NCBI GenBank assembly: GCA_013695565.1 | Contig: JACDAG010000413.1 | Span: forward strand, 1 to 13,521 | Direction: 5' to 3' | Source: Bradyrhizobium sp. | Lineage (GTDB): Bacteria > Pseudomonadota > Alphaproteobacteria > Rhizobiales > Xanthobacteraceae | Length of the DNA stretch: 13,521 nucleotides | Shown: positions 6,153-13,521 of the stretch, one piece after another | Layout: the number at the start of each line of letters is the position of its first letter | How positions within the stretch are numbered: position 1 is the stretch's first letter | The notes under the pieces: generated by a model | Told to the model about the DNA's origin: nothing | Database searches by the model: none | What the model saw: the letters and a program-made list of their open reading frames with translations, nothing else | Program-made: the position numbers and the translations under genes

Positions 6153-6239
6153 GGGTGATCTCCTCCGTTTTGTGGATATAAATAGGTGTCGCCCGGTCAT
6201 TAAATGCGCTGAATTGCCACTTGTTCCCGATATGGAAAC

Positions 6240-6425
6240 ACGGTCAAACCCGGCACGGCCGCATCTATATCGAAAAAATCAACGACCCATTTGTTCGGTG
6301 ACGAGGCTACGCCCGCGGAATACAGTGCCGGCCTCAAAATCTGCATCCCGCGCGGCTGGCTGGAGCTGCACGAGAGCGGGACTATCGTGAAGTTCAAGCC
6401 GGCCGGCGCCGAGCTGTTCGCTTAG
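6240..6425 (+). pseudogene. Frameshifted C-terminal remnant of a small unknown protein
   Basis: Two frames look like one protein split by a lost base. The first (codons in the phase of 6263) reads HGRIYIEKINDPFV and then meets TGA at 6299-6301. The second (phase of 6288) reads LFGDEATPAEYSAGLKICIP, then RGWLELHESGTIVKFKPAGA and ELFA, ending with TAG at 6423-6425. Adding one base near 6292-6293 would give a continuous INDPF-LFGDEATPAEY. The end resembles a winged-helix-like tail (helix, RGWLELHESGT turn, strand), but no family is assigned. No start codon with a ribosome site is seen upstream in either frame. Confidence 0.55.
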
Positions 6426-6462
6426 GGGTTGTTTTCAATATTTTGAGTCCGGGCCGACCGCC

Positions 6463-7341
6463 CTAATCCACCGGCACCACGTCGACGGCGACGCTAAGCT
6501 TCTGCTTGCGGGAGCCGACGATGATGCCATCGACCGGCGAGACGTCGGAGAAGTCGCGCCCGATCGCCAGGATGATGTGGTCGTTCTCGACCAGGAGGTC
6601 GTTGGTCGGATCGAACCCGACCCAGCCGATTTCACTGCCGCACCACACCGAGACCCAGGCGTGGGTGGCGTCGGCGCCCTGCAGGCGCGGCTGGCCCGCC
6701 GGCGGGTAGGTGCGCAGATAGCCGCTGACATAGGCCGCCGGCAGCCCGAGACCGCGAAGGCCCGCGATCATCACATGGGCAAAATCCTGGCAGACGCCGT
6801 GGCGCTTCTCGAACACTTCCTTGAGCGGCGTCGAGATCACGGTGGCCTTTGGATCATATTTGAACTCGCGGCGGATACGATGCATCAGGTCGACGGCGCC
6901 GATCAGAATGCCCTGGTCGCGCGGAAAGCTCACCGCGGCGTACGCCGTGACCGGCCCAAGCACCGGCACCAGCGAACTTGCAAAGACGTAGCCGACCGGC
7001 GAGGCCGGACCGAGGCTCGACGCTTCGAGCGCGACGTCGCGGACGCTTTCCCATGACGGGCTCGGCGTGGTGCGGCCAAGCGCCTGCCGCGAGACCGACA
7101 CCCGCGATCTGGAATCGATCCGCAGGCTGCGATGCGCTGTCTCGATCAGCACGCTCTCGGTATGGGTTCCGAAAAAATCCCGCCGTATCGTCCGTTCCGC
7201 CGGCTTGGGCCGGATCTCGACGGTGTGCGAGACCAGTTGCTGGCCGTCGCCGCTGCGCGGCTCCAGCCGCAGCGAGCAGCGCGCAAAACTCACCGGGCTC
7301 TCATAGCTGTAGGTGGTGACGTGACGGATATCGTAGATCAC
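6463..7341 (-). CDS. Transglutaminase-like (papain-fold) protein, stand-alone (292 aa)
   Basis: A bacterial transglutaminase-like cysteine protease-fold enzyme. An N-terminal beta domain (IRHVTTYSYESPVSFARCSL, residues 5-24) is followed by the catalytic domain. Its triad is visible: Cys184 in HGVCQDFAH, His227 in DATHAWVSVW, Asp244 in GWVGFDPTND. Proteins of this family may hydrolyse or form amide bonds; real crosslinking is not shown. The length is normal. Its ATG at 7341 overlaps the stop of the ATP-grasp/alpha-E gene by 4 nt, so it is translationally coupled as the third gene of the operon. No signal peptide is seen, so it is probably cytoplasmic. It has the same fold as the N-terminal part of the 1091-aa protein, so the operon holds two transglutaminase domains. 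Confidence 0.93.
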   Translation of the reverse strand: MIYDIRHVTTYSYESPVSFARCSLRLEPRSGDGQQLVSHTVEIRPKPAERTIRRDFFGTHTESVLIETAHRSLRIDSRSRVSVSRQALGRTTPSPSWESVRDVALEASSLGPASPVGYVFASSLVPVLGPVTAYAAVSFPRDQGILIGAVDLMHRIRREFKYDPKATVISTPLKEVFEKRHGVCQDFAHVMIAGLRGLGLPAAYVSGYLRTYPPAGQPRLQGADATHAWVSVWCGSEIGWVGFDPTNDLLVENDHIILAIGRDFSDVSPVDGIIVGSRKQKLSVAVDVVPVD

Positions 7342-9869
7342 GCGAGGCCCGTTAGCTTCTCCGGCCGGCTCGCATTGGGTCCGTGCGGGAAATAATGCAG
7401 GCCGATGGCGTCGGCGAGGTTGAGCAGGTCCTGCTCCAGCGAGAACAGGCGTTTGACGTCCAGCGAGGCGGCTTCCGCCGTCGTCAGCATCGCTTGTAGC
7501 GCCACGGCCAGCCGCTGCGGCCGCTCGATCAAACCATGCTCCTTGAGGCTCGGAAGGCTCGCAATGTGCTCGTTGAGCGCCGCCACCTGGAACGCGACCG
7601 AACGTGGATTATAGGGATCCAGCACCGCCAGATCGCGCACCGGCGCCAGCGACGGCCCGACCAGATAGCGCGAACGGTAGGTGATCTGGCAATCCACCAG
7701 CGTCAGCAACACGTCGAGGTCCTCGTCGCCGGCCTCGTCATAGGCGAACTGGCGCGCGAACCGTGCGGTGTTGATGGCGCGTTCGGCGCGGCGGCCCATT
7801 TCGAGGAAGCGCCAGCCGGCGGCACGGTTCATGTTCTCCTGCGCCAGCCCGGCAAAGCTCGCGAGCTCCTGCAAGGACAATTCGGCGGCGCTGACGATCC
7901 CGTCATCGTCATCGGCCGCTTCGCCAAGACGCTCCACCATCTCGGTAATGACTTGCCAGGCGTCGGGCGAAAGCCGCTCCCGCAGTGAGGTCCCGGTGCG
8001 CTGGGCCGACCGGAGCAGCGACAGCGCCGAGCCGAACTTTTCCGGGCTCAACAATGCCTCGGCGGCGACCTTGGCGGAATTGGTCCGGCTCGCTTGCGAT
8101 GTCGCGCCCCAGGTCACCAGGAGCCGCTGGATGCGCTCGACCGAATGCAGCGCGGTTGACGCGCCTCCCGCCGCCGTCGACGTGCCCTTGCCGGGATCCC
8201 GCACCGAGGTGCCGAGCGCACGGATCAGCCGCAACGTCGCCTCGGCGCGCTCGAGATAACGACCGAGCCAGAACAGATTGTCCGCAGCACGGCTCGGCAC
8301 CACGCCGGCAATGCGCTTGATCCGCACGGTGTCGGCGGCCGGCAGCAGCGTCGAGGCCGGTATCGCCTTGTCGGAGACCACCCAGACGTCCGCCGACCGC
8401 GCGCCATCGCCCATCGACACAGCGCGAGCGTCGGGCTCTTCGGCGATCCGGCAGAAGCCGCCGGGCAGGATGGTCCAGCCGTTGGCTGAGGCGGCGGCAA
8501 ATACCCTGAGCACGAACGGACGCGGCGTGACCCGGCCGTTTTCCCAGGTGGGCGTCGTCGACAGCCGCACCAGTTCCTGGCCGACGAAGTCGATGCCGCG
8601 TTCGGAGATCGCGCTTCTGAGCCGCTCACGATCGGGCGCCGACAATTCACTTGATAGCACCGGTCCGTTGCCCGGAAAGCCCGGCACGGCACGGCTGTAG
8701 GCGCCTTCGATCGCGAAATCATCGAGCCGCGACAGCACTTCCTCGCGCGCCGATTTCTGACCGCACCACCAGGTCGCGATGTGCGGCATCAGCAAATCCT
8801 CGCTGAGCAGGCGGCGGCAAAAATTGGGCAGGAAGCCCAATAGCGCCCGCGCCTCCAGCACGCCGGACCCCGGCATGTTGGCGACCACGACGCCGCTCTT
8901 GCGCATCACGTCGATCAGGCCGGGCACGCCGAGATGCGAGGACGCATCGAGTTCCAGCGGATCGAGGAAATTGGAATCGACCCGGCGCAACAGCACGTCG
9001 AGCCGCTTCAACCCGGCGACGGTGCGGATATGGACGCGATCGCCGCTGACGGCGAGATCGTCGCCCTCGACCAGCAGAAAGCCGAGATAGCGCGCGATCG
9101 TCGCATGCTCGAAATAGGTTTCGTTGAAGGCGCCGGGCGTCAGCAACCCGATCCGCGGATCGTCGCGGTCGGCGCTGGCGCGTAGCGCGTCGCGGAACGC
9201 CTCGAAGAACGGTGCGACGCGCTCGACGTTCATCGATTTGTAGAGATTGGAGAAGACGCGCGACAGCACCAGGCGGTTTTCCAGCGCGTAACCGGCCCCC
9301 GAAGGCGCTTGCGTACGATCGCTCAGCACCCACCAGCGGCCATCCGGACCGCGGCCGACATCGGCGGCATACAGATGCAGATAGCGTCCACCCGGCGGCT
9401 TCACGCCGCACACCGCGCGCAGATATTCGTTGCTGCCGGCGATTGCCGCCGCCGGCACGGCGCCGTCAGCCACCAGCCGGCCCTCGCCATAGAGGTCGCG
9501 CAGGACCATTTCCAGCAACTGCGCGCGCTGGGCGATGCCGGCGGTCAATTGCTGCCAGTCGGCGTCGTCGATGATGAGCGGCAGATGGCTGAGCGGCCAC
9601 ATCCGGTCGGCGGTCTCGCCCGGCGCGCGATAGGTGACGCCGGCTTCGCGCAGATGGCGGTCGGCGGAGGCGAATCGGCGTTCGATATCGGCGGGCGAAA
9701 GGGCGGCAAAGGCGTCGAAAAAACGGGTCCAGGCGGCCCGGGGCGCGCCGTCCTGGCCGATATATTCATCGGGAATTCCGGGCAACCGCGCGTAGTCACG
9801 GGTCCATTGCGCCATCCGGCGCTGGCCCGGACGGGTTTTGTTATCTTGACTGCCGGCTTGCCCCGCCAT
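7338..9869 (-). CDS. Circularly permuted ATP-grasp fused to an alpha-E domain (843 aa)
   Basis: A fusion of two parts that are often separate genes. Residues about 75-505 form a circularly permuted ATP-grasp type 2 domain with recognisable blocks: EYLRAVCGVKPPGGRYLHLY at 148-167, GRWWVLSDRTQAPSGAGYAL at 177-196, FNETYFEHATIARYLGF at 248-264, LLRRVDSNFLDPLELD at 293-308, and ANMPGSGVLE at 330-339. The fold predicts ATP-dependent carboxylate-amine ligation through an acyl-phosphate. Residues about 523-830 form the helical alpha-E domain, opening VPSRAADNLFWLGRYLERAE. A Gly/Ser/Thr-rich loop lies at about 555-575. The ATG at 9869 has GGAGAG 4 nt upstream; a start at Met19 is possible. It begins 23 nt after the 1091-aa gene. 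The amide product is unknown. Confidence 0.93.
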   Translation of the reverse strand: MAGQAGSQDNKTRPGQRRMAQWTRDYARLPGIPDEYIGQDGAPRAAWTRFFDAFAALSPADIERRFASADRHLREAGVTYRAPGETADRMWPLSHLPLIIDDADWQQLTAGIAQRAQLLEMVLRDLYGEGRLVADGAVPAAAIAGSNEYLRAVCGVKPPGGRYLHLYAADVGRGPDGRWWVLSDRTQAPSGAGYALENRLVLSRVFSNLYKSMNVERVAPFFEAFRDALRASADRDDPRIGLLTPGAFNETYFEHATIARYLGFLLVEGDDLAVSGDRVHIRTVAGLKRLDVLLRRVDSNFLDPLELDASSHLGVPGLIDVMRKSGVVVANMPGSGVLEARALLGFLPNFCRRLLSEDLLMPHIATWWCGQKSAREEVLSRLDDFAIEGAYSRAVPGFPGNGPVLSSELSAPDRERLRSAISERGIDFVGQELVRLSTTPTWENGRVTPRPFVLRVFAAASANGWTILPGGFCRIAEEPDARAVSMGDGARSADVWVVSDKAIPASTLLPAADTVRIKRIAGVVPSRAADNLFWLGRYLERAEATLRLIRALGTSVRDPGKGTSTAAGGASTALHSVERIQRLLVTWGATSQASRTNSAKVAAEALLSPEKFGSALSLLRSAQRTGTSLRERLSPDAWQVITEMVERLGEAADDDDGIVSAAELSLQELASFAGLAQENMNRAAGWRFLEMGRRAERAINTARFARQFAYDEAGDEDLDVLLTLVDCQITYRSRYLVGPSLAPVRDLAVLDPYNPRSVAFQVAALNEHIASLPSLKEHGLIERPQRLAVALQAMLTTAEAASLDVKRLFSLEQDLLNLADAIGLHYFPHGPNASRPEKLTGLA

Positions 9870-9892
9870 CCGACTCTCCGATTACGGCACCT

Positions 9893-12800
9893 TTAGTGCC
9901 GGAGCGGCGTCCTCAAGTCGAGCGTCAAAGGGAATTCAATCGTGCGTTCCTCGGGCGGCGGATCGATCTTGCCAGGGGTGTGGCCGTGGTCCTGAAACCG
10001 GGCCAGCCGCCGCGCCTCAGCCTCGTAGGAATTGACCGGCTTGGTGTCATAGGAGCGGCCGCCGGGATGGGCGACATGGTAGACGCAGCCGCCGAGCGAA
10101 CGGCCATTCCAGGTATCAATTAAATCAAATGTCAGGGGCGCATGGACCGGAATGGTCGGATGCAGGCCCGATGCCGGCTGCCAGGCCTTGAATCGGACCC
10201 CGGCGACCGCTTCGCCGGAGCGGCCGGTGGCCGTCATCGGCATCCGCCGGCCGTTACAGGTGACGACATGGCGGCCCTCAATGAAGCCCGATGCCTTGAT
10301 CTGCAACCGCTCCACCGACGAATCGACATAACGCACGGTGCCGCCGGCCGAACCTTCTTCGCCAAGCACATGCCAGGGCTCCAGCGCCTGACGCAGTTCC
10401 AGCGCCACGCCGCCATGATGGACGCGGCCGAACACCGGGAAACGAAATTCGAGCTGGGCGGCAAACCATTCCGGCGAAAACTCGTAGCCGGACTGCTTGA
10501 GTTCTTCGAGCACACCCAGGAAATCTTCCCAGAGAAAATGCGGCAGCATGAAGCGGTCGTGCAGCGTGGTGCCCCAGCGCACGAACTGGCCTTGCTGCGG
10601 TTCGCGCCACATTTTTGCGATCAGCGCCCGGATCAAGAGTTGCTGCGCCAGGGACATCCGCGGGTCGGGCGGCATTTCCAGTGCGCGGAACTCGACCAAT
10701 CCGAGACGGCCGGTCGGTCCATCAGGCGAATAGAGCTTGTCGATGCAGATTTCGGCGCGATGGGTATTGCCGGTGATATCAACGAGGATGTGCCGGAACA
10801 GACGATCGACCAGCCACAGCGGCGCCTCGATGCCGGGCGGCGGCACATGGGCCAGCGCGATCTCCAGTTCATAGAGGCCGTCGTGTCGCGCCTCGTCGAT
10901 GCGCGGCGCCTGGCTGGTCGGGCCGATGAACATGCCCGAGAACAGATAGGACAGCGACGGATGCCGCTGCCAGTACAGTACCAGGCTCTTCAACAGATCC
11001 GGACGGCGCAGGAACGGTGAATCCTGCGGCGTGCTGCCGCCGACCACGACATGGTTGCCGCCGCCGGTGCCGGTGTGGCGGCCATCGACCAGGAAACGAT
11101 TGGCGCCGAGGCGCGTCTTGGCGGCGTCCTCGTAGAGACCGAAAGTGATATCGACCGCCTCGCGCCAGCTCTGCGCCGGCTGGATGTTGATCTCGATGAC
11201 GCCGGGATCGGGTGTCACTTTGATGACTTCGACCCGCGGATCGTAAGGCGGCGAATAGCCCTCGACATGGACCTGCAACTGCAGTTCCTCGGCGGTCGCC
11301 TCCACCGCATTGATCAATTCCAGATAATCTTCCAGCTTCTCGACCGGCGGCATGAACGCGCACAAAACCCCGTCGCGGGTTTCGATCGACATCGCCGTGC
11401 GCACGGGTTCGAGTTTTGGCTTCTCCTTTGCCTTGGTGTCCTCGACTTTGGCCCCGGTGTCGGAAACTCCCAGTTCGTCGCGCGGCTCCATCGGATCCTG
11501 CTCGACGATGTAGGGATATTCTTCCGGCGAGATGTGTTCCAGCGAAGCGATCGGCAGCCGCAAGCCAAGCGGGGAATCGCCTGGAAACAGGAACAGATGG
11601 CCGCGCCGGATCTTCCAGCGCTCGCTGCGCCAGTGGCCGGGCGGGTGCTTGAAGGCCTCGTTCCAGCGCTGGATCGGCAGCACAAAACCCTTGGGCTTGT
11701 GGAGCCCGGAATCGAACACCCGCGCCATCCGCGAGCGCTCTTCCGGGTCGGCCAGTTTGGAGTCGGCCGGATCGACATTGGCCGGCAGCGCGGCTTCCTT
11801 CTGCAGCCAATGCGCGGTGTCTTCGAACGCGGGCAGCACGTAATCGACGGCGAGCCCGAGCTTTTGCGCTATGCCTCCGGCAAAACGTTCAGCGTCGGCG
11901 ATTTCAGCCTTGCGTGGATTCTCGATATTGGCGATCAGGTCAGCGTTCTTCCAGATCGGCACGGCATCCTTGCGCCAATAGAGCCCGAACGCCCAGCGCG
12001 GCAGGCTTTCGCCCGGATACCATTTGCCCTGTCCATAATGCAGCAGCCCACCGGGCGCAAAGCGCGCGTGCAGTTTGCGGATCAAATCGTCGGCGAGCGC
12101 GCGCTTGGTCGGGCCGACGGCGGCAATATTCCATTCCGGCGATTCCAGGTCGTCGACGGAAACGAAGGTCGGCTCGCCACCCATCGTCAGCCGCACATCA
12201 TCCTTTTTCAGGTCCGCATCGACCGCTTCACCCAATTTGTCGAGACGCGACCAGGATGCATCAGAGAACGGCCGGGTGATCCGCGGCGCTTCGCGGATGC
12301 GCTTGACGCTCATCTCGAAGCCGAACTCGACATTGGCAACGCCGGCGCTGCCAGAGATCGGTGCCGCCGAGCGGTAATGCGGCGTGGCGGCGACGGGAAT
12401 GTGCCCCTCGCCCGTCAGCATGCCCGAGGTGACGTCGAAGCCGATCCACCCCGCCCCCGGCAGATACACCTCGGCCCAGGCATGCAGATCGGTGAAATCG
12501 CTCTCGACCTCGCGCGGCCCTTCGACTGGATCGATGTCGGGGCGGAGCTGAATCAGATAGCCGGAGACGAAACGCGCGGCGAGCCCGAGATGCCGGAAAA
12601 TCTGGATCAACAGCCAGGCGGAATCGCGGCATGATCCGGAGCCCTCGGCGAGAGTCTCCTCCGGAGTCTGGATGCCCGGCTCCATCCGGATGACGTAGCT
12701 GACCTTCTTCTGCAGCTGCGCGTTGAGATCGACGAGGAAGTTTACCGTGCTGTCGGCCTGACGCGGAATGTCCTTCAAATAAGCGGCGAACAGCGGCCCT

Positions 12801-13168
12801 TCATCCGAAGTCGCCAGATACGGCGCCAGCTCGGTCTTGAGATCGTCGGTATATTGCAACGGGAAACTGGTGGCATAGGGCTCGACGAAGAAATCGAACG
12901 GATTGACCACGGTCATCTGCGCCGAGAAATCGACCTCGATCTTCAGTTCGGTGGACTTCTCCGGGAAAACGAATCGCGCCAGCCAATTGCCTTGTGGATC
13001 CTGCTGCCAGTTCACGAAGTGATTTGCTGGCGTGACCTTGAGCGAATAGCTCAGGACCGGCGTGCGCGTATGCGGCGCCGGCCGCAGGCGTATGGTTTGC
13101 GGGCCGATGTCGATCGGTCGGTCGTACTTGTAGTGGGTGACATGATGTAGTGCGACGAAGATCGACAC
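9893..13168 (-). CDS. Transglutaminase fused to DUF2126 putative amidoligase (1091 aa)
   Basis: The first and largest gene of the operon. Residues 1-300 are a transglutaminase unit: N-terminal beta domain (VALHHVTHYKYDRPIDIGPQ), then the triad Cys180 (GSGSCRDSAWLL), His229 (DLHAWAEVYL) and Asp244 (GWIGFDVTSG). Residues about 320-1091 are DUF2126, a domain proposed as an amidoligase. It shows LTMGGEPTFVSVDD at 327-340, GLLHYGQGKWYPGESLPRWA at 374-393, VDGRHTGTGGGNHVVVGG at 694-711, and ILVDITGNTHRAEICIDKLY at 794-813. A charged low-complexity linker (about 565-590, rich in Lys, Glu, Asp) interrupts it. The start is GTG at 13168, with GGAG 10 nt upstream. No signal peptide is seen. Length is normal for this two-domain family. 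Confidence 0.93.
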   Translation of the reverse strand: MSIFVALHHVTHYKYDRPIDIGPQTIRLRPAPHTRTPVLSYSLKVTPANHFVNWQQDPQGNWLARFVFPEKSTELKIEVDFSAQMTVVNPFDFFVEPYATSFPLQYTDDLKTELAPYLATSDEGPLFAAYLKDIPRQADSTVNFLVDLNAQLQKKVSYVIRMEPGIQTPEETLAEGSGSCRDSAWLLIQIFRHLGLAARFVSGYLIQLRPDIDPVEGPREVESDFTDLHAWAEVYLPGAGWIGFDVTSGMLTGEGHIPVAATPHYRSAAPISGSAGVANVEFGFEMSVKRIREAPRITRPFSDASWSRLDKLGEAVDADLKKDDVRLTMGGEPTFVSVDDLESPEWNIAAVGPTKRALADDLIRKLHARFAPGGLLHYGQGKWYPGESLPRWAFGLYWRKDAVPIWKNADLIANIENPRKAEIADAERFAGGIAQKLGLAVDYVLPAFEDTAHWLQKEAALPANVDPADSKLADPEERSRMARVFDSGLHKPKGFVLPIQRWNEAFKHPPGHWRSERWKIRRGHLFLFPGDSPLGLRLPIASLEHISPEEYPYIVEQDPMEPRDELGVSDTGAKVEDTKAKEKPKLEPVRTAMSIETRDGVLCAFMPPVEKLEDYLELINAVEATAEELQLQVHVEGYSPPYDPRVEVIKVTPDPGVIEINIQPAQSWREAVDITFGLYEDAAKTRLGANRFLVDGRHTGTGGGNHVVVGGSTPQDSPFLRRPDLLKSLVLYWQRHPSLSYLFSGMFIGPTSQAPRIDEARHDGLYELEIALAHVPPPGIEAPLWLVDRLFRHILVDITGNTHRAEICIDKLYSPDGPTGRLGLVEFRALEMPPDPRMSLAQQLLIRALIAKMWREPQQGQFVRWGTTLHDRFMLPHFLWEDFLGVLEELKQSGYEFSPEWFAAQLEFRFPVFGRVHHGGVALELRQALEPWHVLGEEGSAGGTVRYVDSSVERLQIKASGFIEGRHVVTCNGRRMPMTATGRSGEAVAGVRFKAWQPASGLHPTIPVHAPLTFDLIDTWNGRSLGGCVYHVAHPGGRSYDTKPVNSYEAEARRLARFQDHGHTPGKIDPPPEERTIEFPLTLDLRTPLRH

Positions 13169-13444
13169 GGACGGGCTACTCCAGCAGCTTTTTTAAGCAG
13201 AACACTGGTTCCGGTCGACATCAAGCACTAACAACGGGCAGGCGTTGCCTATGAGAAGTGCGGAGGTGGTGTCGTCCCTGCGAACGCACTAGGGCATCTA
13301 CACATCTGAGTCTTTCCAATGAGTTACGCCAAGAACGCGCAAAACCGAGCCAGATTGCGCTGCGACAGTCGCAAAAGATTGGCGGATACGACGTCCTAAC
13401 ATTACAGTTGCCCTTTCTGAAGATTTCTGAATCCATGGGCAACC
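13169..13444. other. Upstream region of the amidoligase operon and probable insertion-sequence left flank
   Basis: No gene is seen. The operon promoter should lie here on the minus strand; TTGATG (13219-13224) is a possible -35, but no good -10 follows. An A6 tract lies at about 13190-13195 read on the minus strand. A short inverted repeat CAACG/CGTTG with a 6-nt loop is at 13232-13247. The left end of the element carrying the transposase at 13445 should lie in this stretch, perhaps near 13290, but no terminal repeat can be proved without its partner. Confidence 0.4.
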
Positions 13445-13521
13445 ATGATTCGAAGGTCGTGGACGCAGACAGCGTCGATTGAAGAGACGCTTGCGTTGTG
13501 GGCTGCGTCGCTTCGGGAGGT
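13445..13521 (+). mobile_element. IS701-like transposase, N-terminal fragment cut by the window edge
   Basis: An open frame from ATG 13445 runs off the right edge and reads MIRRSWTQTASIEETLALWA then ASLRE. The pattern (S-x-EETL-x-LWA-x-SLRE) matches, from memory, the N-terminus of IS701-family DDE transposases that are common in Bradyrhizobium and relatives. The frame opens after a stop at 13418-13420, so ATG 13445 is the natural start; no strong ribosome site precedes it, as is usual for transposases. Only 25 codons are visible, so the catalytic DDE residues and the family call cannot be confirmed. It is transcribed away from the amidoligase operon. Confidence 0.65.

Noticed and set aside
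10142..11020. A 292-codon plus-strand open frame, and a 313-codon minus-strand frame at 10869-11810
   Set aside because: Both are other-frame readings within the 1091-aa gene, which has clear family motifs throughout.
11051..12634. A 527-codon plus-strand open frame, the longest on that strand
   Set aside because: It is wholly antisense to the DUF2126/transglutaminase gene. Its composition follows from the GC-rich codons of the true gene and no domain is seen.
1..13521. CRISPR arrays, tRNA or rRNA genes
   Set aside because: None was seen on reading both strands: there are no regularly spaced repeats and no cloverleaf or rRNA signature. Small RNAs cannot be excluded by eye.

Overview
The window looks like chromosomal DNA from an alphaproteobacterium of the Bradyrhizobium / Rhodopseudomonas group. 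The grounds are high GC, the style of the small secreted proteins, and the gene families present. This is recognition by eye, not a database result. Most genes lie on the minus strand; only one small regulator operon and some remnants and edge fragments lie on the plus strand.

Layout. (1) 1-849, minus: the first 65 codons of ethanolamine ammonia-lyase large subunit (eutB), running off the left edge, preceded by an unknown six-helix membrane protein. (2) 1076-3285, minus: a two-gene chemosensory unit, with a secreted single-Cache protein followed 38 nt later by a methyl-accepting chemotaxis protein. (3) 3286-4031: a long gene-poor stretch holding a C-terminal scrap of another chemoreceptor (plus strand) and, at its right end, three copies of an 11-bp element, two of them forming a perfect 22-bp palindrome. 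(4) 4032-5290, plus: an ArsR-type regulator, an AHSA1/SRPBCC protein overlapping it by 4 nt, and a MAPEG membrane protein. The palindrome is the obvious candidate operator. (5) 5368-6425: two small secreted-protein genes on the minus strand (one with a conspicuous hairpin pair after it, the other with an apparent frameshift at its start) and a frameshifted gene remnant on the plus strand. (6) 6463-13168, minus: a tightly packed three-gene operon of about 6.7 kb. In transcription order it encodes a transglutaminase fused to a DUF2126 putative amidoligase, a circularly permuted ATP-grasp fused to an alpha-E domain, and a second stand-alone transglutaminase. (7) 13169-13521: the operon's upstream region and then, on the plus strand from 13445, the N-terminus of an IS701-like transposase cut by the window edge.

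How the genes work together. The large operon is the most interesting part. The families are known and have been predicted by comparative genomics to form a peptide-synthesis or peptide-modification system (amidoligase, ATP-grasp, alpha-E, papain-fold transglutaminases), but its substrate and product have not been established. Both transglutaminase domains keep the Cys-His-Asp triad. Anbu, the proteasome-like peptidase often found beside these families, is not in the window. The Cache-MCP pair suggests a chemoreceptor that reads its ligand through a separate periplasmic protein. The ArsR unit looks like a self-contained, autoregulated operon whose regulator has no cysteine and so is unlikely to be a thiolate metal sensor.
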